20,609 bases of DNA from positions 1 to 20,609 of the forward strand of contig JBKJTY010000012.1 of the NCBI GenBank assembly GCA_046590235.1. The letters are read 5' to 3'. This document shows, piece after piece, positions 13,623 through 20,331 of this stretch (position 1 is its first letter; every line of letters starts with the position of its first letter). This DNA comes from 2-02-FULL-45-10 sp046590235 (lineage in GTDB: Bacteria; Patescibacteriota; Patescibacteriia; Magasanikbacterales; GWA2-37-8). The notes below the pieces were generated by a model. It was not told the origin of the DNA, searched no databases, and worked only from the letters and a program-made list of their open reading frames with translations. A program made the position numbers and the translations under genes.

Positions 13623-15121
13623 ATACGAAATTGCAACGCTTCCGCCATATGCTCCTGTCTAATCACATCACTATCCGCTAAATCCGCAATCGTCCGGCTA
13701 ACTTTAATCAGCCGATTATACGCCCGAGCTGATAACTGATAACGCTCCGTTGCCAACCGTAGCATTTGCATAGTCGCCTCATCGAGCGCGCAAAACTTTT
13801 TTAAATCTTGTATTCGCATTTCATTATTAGCAGTTATCGCCGAACCTTTAAATCGTCGTTGCTGCCTTTCACGCGCTCGCACTACTCGTAAACGTACATC
13901 CGCTGACGCCTCACCCGCCTCAGTTGCAGTCAGAGCAGTAAACGACAAACGCGGCACCTCAATATGTAAATCAATTCTATCAAGTAGTGGTCCGCTTAAC
14001 TTTTTTTGATATTTTGTTAATTGTATTGGCGTGCAAACACACGTGTGTTCTGGATCAGATGCAAACCCGCATGGACATGGATTCTGGCTGGCCACCAACA
14101 TAAACCGTGCCGGAAACGACAATGTTCGTTCTGCACGAGCAACCATCACCATACCGTCTTCAAGTGGCTGCCTCAAACTCTCAATTACAAAACGAGAAAA
14201 CTCTGGGAGCTCATCAAGAAATAAAACACCGCGGTGCGCTAACGAAATTTCTCCTGGTCGTGGCGTTCGCCCACCTCCAACTAAAGCGACACCTGAAGCT
14301 GTGTGATGTGGTGCTCGAAACGGCCGCTCCATCATTAATGTATTAGTAATCAGACCGGCAATTGAGTATAACTTAGTAACTTCAAGCACTTCACCATCAC
14401 TTAGCGGTGGTAAAATTGATGGTAATGCGCGTGCCAAAAGCGTTTTTCCAGAACCGGGAGGACCGCTCATCAATATATTATGCGCCCCACTAGCTGCCAC
14501 CTCAAGCGCCCGCTTCGCAAAAGCCTGCCCCTTAATATATGAAAAATCATACGCTGATATAACCGCATTTAAACTGACCGAGGCCGGCCTAACAAACTGT
14601 TCAATAAACGATTTTTCTTCCAAATGATCAATAAGTATCGCTAAATTTTTTACAGGGAAAATATGAAGACCGTCCACCAACGACGCTTCCAAGGCATCAC
14701 TCTCGGGAATAAACAAACGCTTCAAACCTTGTTCTTTCGCATAAATAGCAAACGACAAAATTCCCCCAACATGTCGAACTCCCCCATCCAACGCCAATTC
14801 ACCCACCACCAACGCATCATCAAGCTGGAAAGTTTTTCCAATACTTAAAGAAATAATGCCAACAGCCATAGGCAAATCGTAAGCCGATCCTTCTTTTGGC
14901 GTATCGGCCGGAGCTAAGTTAACTAATATTCGAAAATTAAACGGATAACTAAACCCGGCATTTTTAATTGCCGAGTAAATCCGATCTTTCGCTTCTTTAA
15001 TAGAAGTATCAGCCAGTCCAACGATCGCAAAATTAGTTTGCCCCTTGTTAAGATCAACTTCAACAGATACGGGAACACAATCAACACCGGACAAGCCGGC
15101 TGAACGCAAAATACAAAACAT
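13610..15121 (-). CDS. comM: ComM/YifB-family AAA+ ATPase (Mg-chelatase-like)
   Basis: 503 residues, standard length. ComM is a hexameric helicase that promotes branch migration during integration of DNA taken up by transformation. In order: an N-terminal Lon-protease-like domain (about 20-165; VGLADTSIKEAKDRI, NLAPAD, DLPMAVGI), the AAA+ Mg-chelatase core with Walker A GPPGSGKT (220-227), FRAPHHTAS (268-276), Walker B VLFLDELPEF (299-308), Cys-rich loop NPCPCG and CVC (347-363) and DRIDLH (381-386), then the Mg-chelatase C-terminal helical domain (about 405-500; RAYNRLIKVSRTIADL). A strong Shine-Dalgarno (AAGGAGGGG) lies just upstream of the ATG. It is the last gene of the DksA-lspA-comM operon, 27 nt after lspA. 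With the minor-pilin genes in the same window it suggests natural DNA uptake. Stop codon is TGA. Confidence 0.96.
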   Translation of the reverse strand: MFCILRSAGLSGVDCVPVSVEVDLNKGQTNFAIVGLADTSIKEAKDRIYSAIKNAGFSYPFNFRILVNLAPADTPKEGSAYDLPMAVGIISLSIGKTFQLDDALVVGELALDGGVRHVGGILSFAIYAKEQGLKRLFIPESDALEASLVDGLHIFPVKNLAILIDHLEEKSFIEQFVRPASVSLNAVISAYDFSYIKGQAFAKRALEVAASGAHNILMSGPPGSGKTLLARALPSILPPLSDGEVLEVTKLYSIAGLITNTLMMERPFRAPHHTASGVALVGGGRTPRPGEISLAHRGVLFLDELPEFSRFVIESLRQPLEDGMVMVARAERTLSFPARFMLVASQNPCPCGFASDPEHTCVCTPIQLTKYQKKLSGPLLDRIDLHIEVPRLSFTALTATEAGEASADVRLRVVRARERQQRRFKGSAITANNEMRIQDLKKFCALDEATMQMLRLATERYQLSARAYNRLIKVSRTIADLADSDVIRQEHMAEALQFRIKNS

Positions 15122-15148
15122 ACCCCTCCTTAATGATGAACAATAGAG

Positions 15149-15601
15149 CTATTGTTCGTTTTTAAACGAGAAAAATAGAAGAATGAAGCCAAGGACGATT
15201 ACTATATCCCCTATATTTATTACACTAGTGGTGATCAAGAAAAAATCAACTGTGCTTTTATAAGCCAAACGATCAATAATATTTGAAATAGCACCAGCTA
15301 CGATTAACTCAAATGCTACCATCTGCAGCTTAGCTCCTGGCTGCGCTGGACGACGATAGAGTCGAACAATTTGCCAGACCATCATAGTCACCAGTGGGAT
15401 CGTCACCAAGACCACCAGCGGTTGCGGTAAAGGAATACCAAACGCCACACCGGGATTCAAAAACGGATACCAACCAAACCATTTACCAAGGAGAACAGGC
15501 TGGTTCCACGCATGGAGCGACTGCCACTTCAGCCACTGGTCAAGAATTAAAAAAACGCTACCACTTACTAACGTCAGCAATAGCGTCTTTTTTGAAGTCA
15601 T
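15149..15601 (-). CDS. lspA: Lipoprotein signal peptidase (signal peptidase II)
   Basis: 150 residues with four predicted membrane helices. LspA is an aspartyl protease in the membrane that removes signal peptides from diacylglyceryl-modified prolipoproteins. Family motifs are present: DQWLKW (helix 1), NPGVAFG (the N-x-G-x-AFG box), GAISNIIDRL with the first catalytic Asp, and INIGDIVIV with the second (the family norm is FNxAD, so Ala is Gly here). It lies 15 nt after the DksA-like gene and 27 nt before comM and is co-transcribed with them. No clear Shine-Dalgarno, so reinitiation after the upstream gene is likely. Pairing of a DksA-like gene with lspA is common in bacteria. Confidence 0.96.
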   Translation of the reverse strand: MTSKKTLLLTLVSGSVFLILDQWLKWQSLHAWNQPVLLGKWFGWYPFLNPGVAFGIPLPQPLVVLVTIPLVTMMVWQIVRLYRRPAQPGAKLQMVAFELIVAGAISNIIDRLAYKSTVDFFLITTSVINIGDIVIVLGFILLFFSFKNEQ

Positions 15602-15616
15602 ATATTTAAGGAAGGT

Positions 15617-15991
15617 CTATACTTCCTGGACAATCGTTTTCTTACAAGCTACACAAGCACTGGAAGTCGGTCGAGCCAAAAGGCGTTTTTCCTCAATAAC
15701 CTTGTTGCAATATCGGCAAATACCGTAATCACCCTTTTCAAGGCGCTTAAGTGAAGAATTTACATCGCGTAGAGATCGTGCCATGTCTTTTTCAATTGAC
15801 ATGTTTGCTTCTAAATCAACAACTTTCTGAGCATTGTCCTCTTCAGAATCACCATAATTGGACATATCAGCATTTTCATCGCTGTTCTTGATTTCAGTTT
15901 CAAATTTAACCTTTTCTTTTAATAAGATTTCCTTGATTTTAAGCAAAAAATCTGCAGGAAAAGCACCTTTAACTGAAGTAGATTTAGACAT
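15617..15991 (-). CDS. TraR/DksA-family C4 zinc-finger protein
   Basis: 124 residues. The C-terminus has the DksA/TraR zinc finger YGICRYCNKVIEEKRL and CVACKK, with Cys92, Cys95, Cys113 and Cys116 as ligands. Before it is a long helical, charged region (about 12-85) suited to the coiled coil that enters the RNA polymerase secondary channel. Family members alter transcription initiation, with or without ppGpp. The acidic tip typical of DksA (DxxDxA) is not clearly present; GDSEEDNAQ (48-56) lies where it might be. The ATG at 15991 is chosen over the GTG two codons upstream (15997). It is first in the operon with lspA and comM, behind a strong promoter. Whether it acts on polymerase in general or on this operon is unknown. 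Confidence 0.88.
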   Translation of the reverse strand: MSKSTSVKGAFPADFLLKIKEILLKEKVKFETEIKNSDENADMSNYGDSEEDNAQKVVDLEANMSIEKDMARSLRDVNSSLKRLEKGDYGICRYCNKVIEEKRLLARPTSSACVACKKTIVQEV

Positions 15992-16033
15992 ACACACAAC
16001 AAATTCGAGCCTTAACTTTGCTCTTACATTAAA

Positions 16034-16062
16034 ATAATACCCGAAAATAATCTCGGCGTCAA
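16034..16062 (-). promoter_or_regulatory. Promoter of the DksA-lspA-comM operon
   Basis: On the minus strand TTGACG (16062-16057), 17-bp spacer, TATTAT (16039-16034). Expected start near 16027, giving a leader of about 36 nt. Confidence 0.8.
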
Positions 16063-16108
16063 CACTAGATAATTGGCTAAAGAAGGTACCAAGACCCTAC
16101 TTGGAGAG

Positions 16109-16228
16109 AAAATCAGGATTTTTGGTCGAGTGCTAGGCAGATACGAGGAGCGGAGTAAACCGTACTCAGATGTACGGCGTCGAGCACCGGAGTATCTAAC
16201 GACGCAATCGGCCAAAAAGCCGATTTTT
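16109..16228. repeat. Imperfect long inverted repeat (about 120 bp) with central hairpin
   Basis: The left arm (from AAAATCAGGATTTTTGGTCG through TGCTAGGCAGATAC, ending near 16144) matches the reverse complement of the right arm (AAAAATCGGCTTTTTGGCCG through CGTCGTTAGATAC on the minus strand). The centre holds a perfect hairpin CCGTAC-TCAGAT-GTACGG (16160-16177). The right arm's AATCGGC-CAAAAA-GCCGATTTTT (16207-16228) would also act as a plus-strand terminator. No transposase is nearby. It looks like a palindromic repeat of REP or miniature-element kind. It belongs to the 780-bp gene-free stretch 15998-16779. Confidence 0.6.
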
Positions 16229-16235
16229 GACAAAT

Positions 16236-16394
16236 AAAAAAGGCGTTCAGCCGATAAATAGAGATTTAAGGCGACGCCTTTTAAGAAACTATCTAAGGGC
16301 GACGCACACCGTCCGAAGACGGGTTGTATCAAGAACCTTGATAGAAAACGTGTCCAACCACGCGGAGGTATTGACCTCGGTGATTCCGCTCGCT
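16236..16394 (+). ncRNA. Candidate structured RNA (chain of hairpins), class unknown
   Basis: Four consecutive hairpins: AAAAGGCGT/ACGCCTTTT (16238-16246 and 16274-16282) with inner GCC/GGC; CCGTC-CGAA-GACGG (16309-16322); TATCAAG-AAC-CTTGATA (16327-16343); and GCGGA/TCCGC enclosing GGT-ATTG-ACC (16362-16389). Local G+C is higher than in the flanking AT-rich DNA. An open frame of 63 codons from a TTG (16227) covers the same bases but has no Shine-Dalgarno and no recognisable protein. I see no tmRNA, RNase P, SRP or 6S signature. Strand is uncertain because hairpins are symmetric. Confidence 0.3.
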
Positions 16395-16571
16395 AATGCT
16401 AACGAAATCGAAAATTGAGGATACCAGCTTTGTAGATGGAATGCTGCTGTTATTATTCTATGAGAACAACAGTAAACAATCTAATGAAGCCTTTGTGCTT
16501 AGTGTGGAGACGTTAGTTGTGAATGATCACCTACATAGTATACCACGCTTTAACCATTTTGTCAAGGCCAT

Positions 16572-16691
16572 TGTATAAACTAGTCTATACAAAAAATTAT
16601 TGGCTAAGATAAGAATAAAAAAGTAGATGCAGCGCTATGCTACGCGATTAAAAAAACAACTTATCCACAGATGTATAGACTAATGTATACA
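16572..16691. promoter_or_regulatory. Two near-identical palindromes 100 bp apart, with a DnaA box
   Basis: TGTATAAACTAGTCTATACA (16572-16591) and TGTATAGACTAATGTATACA (16672-16691) are each near-perfect palindromes, differ at four positions, start exactly 100 bp apart and are both followed by AAAAAATT. Just before the second is TTATCCACA (16661-16669), a perfect DnaA box. The surrounding DNA is strongly AT-rich. The dyads look like operators for a dimeric repressor acting on the lamin-tail gene at 16780, possibly by looping. Confidence 0.55.
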
Positions 16692-16768
16692 AAAAATTGC
16701 ACAAAAATACTATTTATTATGACTTTAACGAAATTTGAAACAAAAAATACTAAACTGAAGAGGTTATT

Positions 16769-16774
16769 TATAAT
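16769..16774 (+). promoter_or_regulatory. -10 box of the lamin-tail gene (leaderless start)
   Basis: Perfect TATAAT, only 5 nt before the ATG at 16780, so transcription should begin at or next to the start codon. The -35 position is poor (AATACT), which suggests need for an activator. Confidence 0.5.
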
Positions 16775-16779
16775 CTTTT

Positions 16780-19191
16780 ATGAAAAAACCACTCGTTCTT
16801 CTCTTTCTTAGTGCTAGTTTGTTAGTTGGAATGCCTGTTGCGGCTAAAGTTGTCATCGGACAAGTCAAAATCAGCGGACTTTCCACTACTGATGAGTACG
16901 TAACGCTCTATAACACCTCATCAACACCTGTTAACATCACTGATTGGTCATTGAAAAAGAAAACAGCCGGTGGTACAGAGACCAATTTAGTGACAGCCTT
17001 CGCCCACCAGGTCATACAACCCTTTGGCTATCTGCTTATTACGCATAAAAACTATAGCATCACCTCTACTCCACCCGATCTACTCTACTCAAGCGGCGAC
17101 AGTTTGGCCGCAAACAACTCAGTACTGCTCTACAACCCAGAAAAAAGCCTTATCGACAGTGTCTCGTGGGGTACTGTATCGACTTCTATCGGGATAGCAG
17201 CCGAAAATCCAGGCAATCAGACAATGTTAACTCGTCTTCCTAATAATGAAGCAGGAAACGGAGTCGATACTGACGACAGCAGCCAAGATTTTGTAATAAT
17301 CGATGCTCTACCGTATAACAGCCTAAGTGGAAGCCGGCCAATCTGGACTACGCCTGAACCGCAGGAAGGCATAACCACCTCAACACCTTACATGGTGACA
17401 ACCAACCCGCTTGAAGCTGTCATTATTAATGAAATTATGCCCGACCCCACCGAGGGACAAGAGTGGGTAGAGCTTTACAACACAACAAACACCCCAGTTA
17501 ACCTGGCAGGAGCAACACTGTGTGATGGGCGAGCAGGTAATTGTACTATCGCTGAGCTGACCGGAACAATCGACCCTAATAGCTACATGGTTATCTATCT
17601 CAAAAGCAACTACCTTAACAATAGCGGTGACAAAGTGATTTTATTTCACCCGAGTAGCACCATATTAGACACTACCAGTTATAATGACATGGAAAGCGGC
17701 CAAACAGTGGCACGAAACGACTTGTATGATTGGAGTATTACTACGAACCCAACACCAGGAACGCATAATATCATCACACCACCGCCTTCAAAATCTCCAA
17801 ACGTTAGTTATGGCGGCGGTTATATTGAAACAAATAGTACTCCTCCTAAAATTACTAAAACAAAAATTGATACACCTGAAGAAACAAAGAAACCAACTAT
17901 TGTGTTTAAAGTTAGCCTGCCAACATATGGCCAAGTAGGTGTAACCAGCACGTTCGCCATACTCGGCGCAGCTGACCCGCGAGGTGGCAGTGTATTTTCT
18001 TCCTGGAATTTTGGGGACGGGACTATACTTGAGGGTAATAGAGTGACACACACATTCGCTTCCTCTAGCATTCACCTACTCACCATTTCTGCCACAAGCA
18101 CACGAGGCACCACTAGCAGCAAACAAATACCATTTTATGTTCACAACCCTCCATCAGCGGCAGCAGTTAGGATTGAAGAAGTATATACCTATCCTCGAAG
18201 TGACGAAGATTCATTTATTGAGCTTTACAATGCGAGTAGCACTGCTGTAGACATAAGTAATTGGCAGCTAACAACCGAGGGCGATAAAAAATTTATCGTA
18301 CCAAATAGCACTACTATCCCCGCTTACAGTTATAATGTCTTTACCAAACTTGCAACGAGTCTCACGCTCGAACATGCTAATGAAACAATATCAGTCTGGT
18401 CAGCGAATGGAATGTTAGCTGACGTCGCAACTATCCCAACCAGCACAAAAGGGAAAAGTTTTGTGAAAGATAATCAAAATTGGATCGCAGCAGAACCATC
18501 ACCCGGAACACCGGCAATAGTTACTGCGATTTTAGGAGAAAAAATTACAACGAGCAAGAAAATAACTAAACAAAAGACAACTTCTAAAGCAGTGCCTAGT
18601 GCGAGAACGCTATCGATCGCACAAGCACGAACGCTCGCAAAAGAAACGCACGTCAGCGTAATCGGGCAAGCAACTGTCTCACCAAATCAGTTAAGTAAAC
18701 ATTACTTTTACATTGCTGATGATACAGGCGGTATACAGGTTTACAGCCAAAAAGAACTGCCCACACTACTTGAAGGAGATATTGTATTTGTACAGGGTAC
18801 GATGAGCAGCGCCAACGGAATACTGCGCATTACTGTTCCAAAAACAGGCATGATTTCAAAAAATAAAACTGCTCAACCACTCCAACCACAAACAGAACCA
18901 ATCGACGACCAAGCTGTCGGGCAACTCTTTACGATTACAGGCGAAATAACTGAAGTTGCGACCAACCGACTGTATCTCGACACAGGTGAAAGCGAAATTC
19001 GAGTGCGGTTGAGCGCGCAGATAAAAACAACTTTACGCGTCGGTGATAAAGCAGCTATAACGGGCATAGTGGAAACCGGCGCAGAAGGATTTATACTTAT
19101 CCCGCGAAACCAAAATGATATTGAGCCGCTTACCACTACTCCACCATCTATTCATAAAAAATCGTTCTTCCCGTTTAGTTTATTTGATTAA
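16780..19191 (+). CDS. Secreted multidomain protein: lamin-tail, PKD and OB-fold-like domains
   Basis: 803 residues; exact function unknown. A signal peptide (1-22, ending PVAA-K) is followed by three lamin-tail-type beta-sandwich domains: about 24-185, 213-332 (VIINEIMPDPTEGQEWVELYN is the family's typical opening) and 461-580 (RIEEVYTYPRSDEDSFIELYN). A PKD-like domain sits between the second and third (about 372-455; SWNFGDG at 408-414 and THTF). A basic, Lys/Thr-rich linker (586-606) leads to two OB-fold-like segments (about 610-695, YFYIADDTGGIQVYS and GDIVFVQGTM; and 705-785, GQLFTITGEITEV and GDKAAITGIVE). Such OB-like parts often bind nucleic acid or sugar. Lamin-tail domains outside the cell are frequent in surface proteins and nucleases, but no nuclease motif is seen here. 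It stands alone, behind palindromic operator-like sites. A role in binding extracellular DNA or surfaces is a guess. Confidence 0.82.
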   Translation: MKKPLVLLFLSASLLVGMPVAAKVVIGQVKISGLSTTDEYVTLYNTSSTPVNITDWSLKKKTAGGTETNLVTAFAHQVIQPFGYLLITHKNYSITSTPPDLLYSSGDSLAANNSVLLYNPEKSLIDSVSWGTVSTSIGIAAENPGNQTMLTRLPNNEAGNGVDTDDSSQDFVIIDALPYNSLSGSRPIWTTPEPQEGITTSTPYMVTTNPLEAVIINEIMPDPTEGQEWVELYNTTNTPVNLAGATLCDGRAGNCTIAELTGTIDPNSYMVIYLKSNYLNNSGDKVILFHPSSTILDTTSYNDMESGQTVARNDLYDWSITTNPTPGTHNIITPPPSKSPNVSYGGGYIETNSTPPKITKTKIDTPEETKKPTIVFKVSLPTYGQVGVTSTFAILGAADPRGGSVFSSWNFGDGTILEGNRVTHTFASSSIHLLTISATSTRGTTSSKQIPFYVHNPPSAAAVRIEEVYTYPRSDEDSFIELYNASSTAVDISNWQLTTEGDKKFIVPNSTTIPAYSYNVFTKLATSLTLEHANETISVWSANGMLADVATIPTSTKGKSFVKDNQNWIAAEPSPGTPAIVTAILGEKITTSKKITKQKTTSKAVPSARTLSIAQARTLAKETHVSVIGQATVSPNQLSKHYFYIADDTGGIQVYSQKELPTLLEGDIVFVQGTMSSANGILRITVPKTGMISKNKTAQPLQPQTEPIDDQAVGQLFTITGEITEVATNRLYLDTGESEIRVRLSAQIKTTLRVGDKAAITGIVETGAEGFILIPRNQNDIEPLTTTPPSIHKKSFFPFSLFD

Positions 19192-19193
19192 AA

Positions 19194-19217
19194 TAAAAAA
19201 ACACCATGGTATGGTGT
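19194..19217 (+). terminator. Degenerate terminator hairpin after the lamin-tail gene
   Basis: A-run followed by ACACCAT-GGT-ATGGTGT (19201-19217). Unlike the other plus-strand terminators here, the T-run is missing: the stem is followed by AATT and nine G. It may have been cut by whatever brought the GC-rich segment next to it. Confidence 0.5.
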
Positions 19218-19228
19218 AATTGGGGGGG

Positions 19229-19266
19229 GGTGGCGGTCTGACTCTCGAAAGAATCAGACCGCCACC
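19229..19266 (-). terminator. GC-rich 13-bp hairpin behind the high-GC orphan gene
   Basis: GGTGGCGGTCTGA (19229-19241) pairs perfectly with TCAGACCGCCACC (19254-19266), loop of 12 nt. It lies 14 bp past the stop of the minus-strand orphan gene. No T-run follows on the minus strand, only a run of C, so it would act by stem stability alone. Confidence 0.5.
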
Positions 19267-19280
19267 AGTTTTCCTTGCCG

Positions 19281-19700
19281 CTAGGCGTTGCCGTAACGCG
19301 GCTTGCCGACGGCCTGCTTGTCGCTGGCCGCCTTGATCTTGCGCATCTGCGCGAGGATCGCCCGGCTCATGGCGTGGAGCGACGAGAGGTCGCTACCGTA
19401 CGCCGGAAGCAGGGTGTCGCGAACGAAGTTCGGACCGTCGAGCTTGACGTTCTTGATCTCGAGGAAGCCGGTGAGCCCCTGCATGAGTCCTTCCGTGGTG
19501 GTGGACTCGTAGTGCTTGACGAGGCTGTCCTTCTGGATGGCCGACTCGATGCCAGCCATGTTGCTCATGAACATGCCCGAGATGCCGAGCTCGCGATCGA
19601 CCCCTTTCATGAAGTCGGGGTTGTCCGAAAGCTGCTGCAGCGCGGTCCTCCCGATGACGACCCTCTCCGGTGCCTTTGACGAAACGAGCGATGGCTTCAT
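19281..19700 (-). CDS. High-GC orphan protein of unknown function
   Basis: 139 residues; I recognise no family. It has no signal peptide, no membrane helix and no cysteine. It is rich in Met, Ser, Lys and Leu and probably mostly helical, with a basic C-terminus (AILAQMRKIKAASDKQAVGK). Nearly all third codon positions are G or C (CTC, GTC, ATC, AAG, GAC, GAG), in sharp contrast to every other gene here. The minus strand is preferred over the equally open plus strand because of a good promoter (19787-19759), a leader of about 50 nt, and a GGAGT Shine-Dalgarno just before the ATG. A strong hairpin follows the stop. It is a single-gene unit between the lamin-tail gene and the tRNA-Ser pair. Recent acquisition is likely; a wrongly joined contig is the alternative. 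Confidence 0.65.
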   Translation of the reverse strand: MKPSLVSSKAPERVVIGRTALQQLSDNPDFMKGVDRELGISGMFMSNMAGIESAIQKDSLVKHYESTTTEGLMQGLTGFLEIKNVKLDGPNFVRDTLLPAYGSDLSSLHAMSRAILAQMRKIKAASDKQAVGKPRYGNA

Positions 19701-19758
19701 GTGGTACTCCGGGTACTACGTGGGAAACTGGTGGATAGAAGAATTCCATCCGGGCAGA

Positions 19759-19787
19759 AGTATAGCGAAAATTAGCCCAAAAGTCAA
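19759..19787 (-). promoter_or_regulatory. Promoter of the high-GC orphan gene
   Basis: On the minus strand TTGACT (19787-19782), 17-bp spacer, TATACT (19764-19759). The promoter is in AT-rich DNA although the gene is GC-rich. Confidence 0.78.
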
Positions 19788-19826
19788 TGCTAGTTATGCA
19801 CCGCCCTTGTCTACCAGCAGGTAGGC

Positions 19827-19855
19827 TTGAATCTTTTAAAAAATCATGCTAAGCT
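19827..19855 (+). promoter_or_regulatory. Promoter of the tRNA-Ser pair
   Basis: TTGAAT (19827-19832), 17-bp spacer, TAAGCT (19850-19855) with TG one base upstream (extended -10). The first tRNA starts 30 bp downstream. Confidence 0.65.
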
Positions 19856-19885
19856 AGTCACACGAAAAAAAATTGATACCAAAGC

Positions 19886-19970
19886 GGAGAGATGGCCGAG
19901 CGGTTTAAGGCAACAGTCTTGAAAACTGTCGTACAGCAATGTACCGTGAGTTCGAATCTCACTCTCTCCG
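19886..19970 (+). tRNA. tRNA-Ser (anticodon TGA)
   Basis: Acceptor GGAGAGA pairs with TCTCTCC, discriminator G. Anticodon stem ACAGT/ACTGT with loop CTTGAAA gives TGA. Long variable arm (GTACAGCAATGTAC) typical of tRNA-Ser; T-arm GTGAGTTCGAATCTCAC. CCA is not encoded. Confidence 0.96.
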
Positions 19971-19994
19971 CTTTGTTATTTACAAAAATCCATT

Positions 19995-20082
19995 GGAAAG
20001 GTGGCTGAGCTGGTCGAAGGCGCCTGACTCGAAATCAGGTGTGCTCGCAAGAGTACCGTGGGTTCGAACCCCACCCTTTCCG
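19995..20082 (+). tRNA. tRNA-Ser (anticodon CGA)
   Basis: Acceptor GGAAAGG pairs with CCTTTCC, discriminator G. Anticodon stem CCTGA/TCAGG with loop CTCGAAA gives CGA. Long variable arm around GTGCTCGCAAGAGTAC; T-arm GTGGGTTCGAACCCCAC. CCA is not encoded. It lies 24 bp after tRNA-Ser(TGA) with no terminator between, so the two are co-transcribed. Confidence 0.96.
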
Positions 20083-20145
20083 CCTTCGCCCGCCGTAGCT
20101 CCACAGAGCGAAGGCGGGCACAATGTTTACTAGCCGAACATTGTG
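20083..20145 (+). other. Overlapping alternative hairpins behind tRNA-Ser
   Basis: CCTTCGC (20083-20089) pairs with GCGAAGG (20108-20114), while GCCCGCC (20088-20094) pairs with GGCGGGC (20113-20119). The two stems share bases and exclude each other. A third stem, CACAATGTT (20119-20127) with AACATTGTG (20137-20145), follows. No coding potential. It may be a repeat unit or part of tRNA 3' processing; the unit ends at the terminator near 20195. Confidence 0.45.
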
Positions 20146-20194
20146 TGCGAATCAATAAAGAGGCTTCGGCGGACAAGTCCGCTTGTGAATGAAT

Positions 20195-20225
20195 AAAACG
20201 GCCAAACAAGCCGTTTTTTTATTTT
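20195..20225 (+). terminator. Rho-independent terminator of the tRNA-Ser unit
   Basis: AAACGGC (20196-20202) pairs with GCCGTTT (20210-20216), loop CAAACAA, followed by a T-run to 20220. Confidence 0.9.
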
Positions 20226-20283
20226 AAGAGAGATGTACACACACCCCTGTGTATAAGTGTGTGCATAACATGTATAACTACCC

Positions 20284-20312
20284 TTGATGCTACCTACTGC
20301 AACTGGTATAAC
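20284..20312 (+). promoter_or_regulatory. Promoter of the LexA-like gene
   Basis: TTGATG (20284-20289), 17-bp spacer, TATAAC (20307-20312). Just upstream (20234-20277) are repeated half-sites TGTACA, TGTATAA, TGCATAA and TGTATAA, possibly operators for autoregulation. Confidence 0.65.
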
Positions 20313-20331
20313 ATACAGTACTTATTCAACT

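Noticed and set aside
16227..16418. 63-codon open frame (TTG start) in the gene-free stretch
   Set aside because: It starts inside the arm of the inverted repeat, has no Shine-Dalgarno, resembles no protein I know, and the same bases form a chain of hairpins, so an RNA explains the region better.
16396..16578. 60-codon open frame starting ATG at 16396
   Set aside because: No promoter, Shine-Dalgarno or family resemblance, and it ends inside the first palindrome; likely a chance frame in AT-rich DNA.
16572..16691. Chromosomal replication origin
   Set aside because: Only one perfect DnaA box was found, with no cluster and no dnaA or dnaN nearby; an operator region is the simpler reading.
19275..19679. 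Plus-strand open frame of 134 codons opposite the orphan gene
   Set aside because: In very GC-rich DNA the antisense frame stays open by chance; only the minus-strand frame has a promoter, a Shine-Dalgarno and a hairpin in the right places.
19939..20209. Open frames across the tRNA-Ser genes, on both strands
   Set aside because: They are translations of tRNA sequence (for example the WLSWSKAPDSKSG string), a known annotation artefact.
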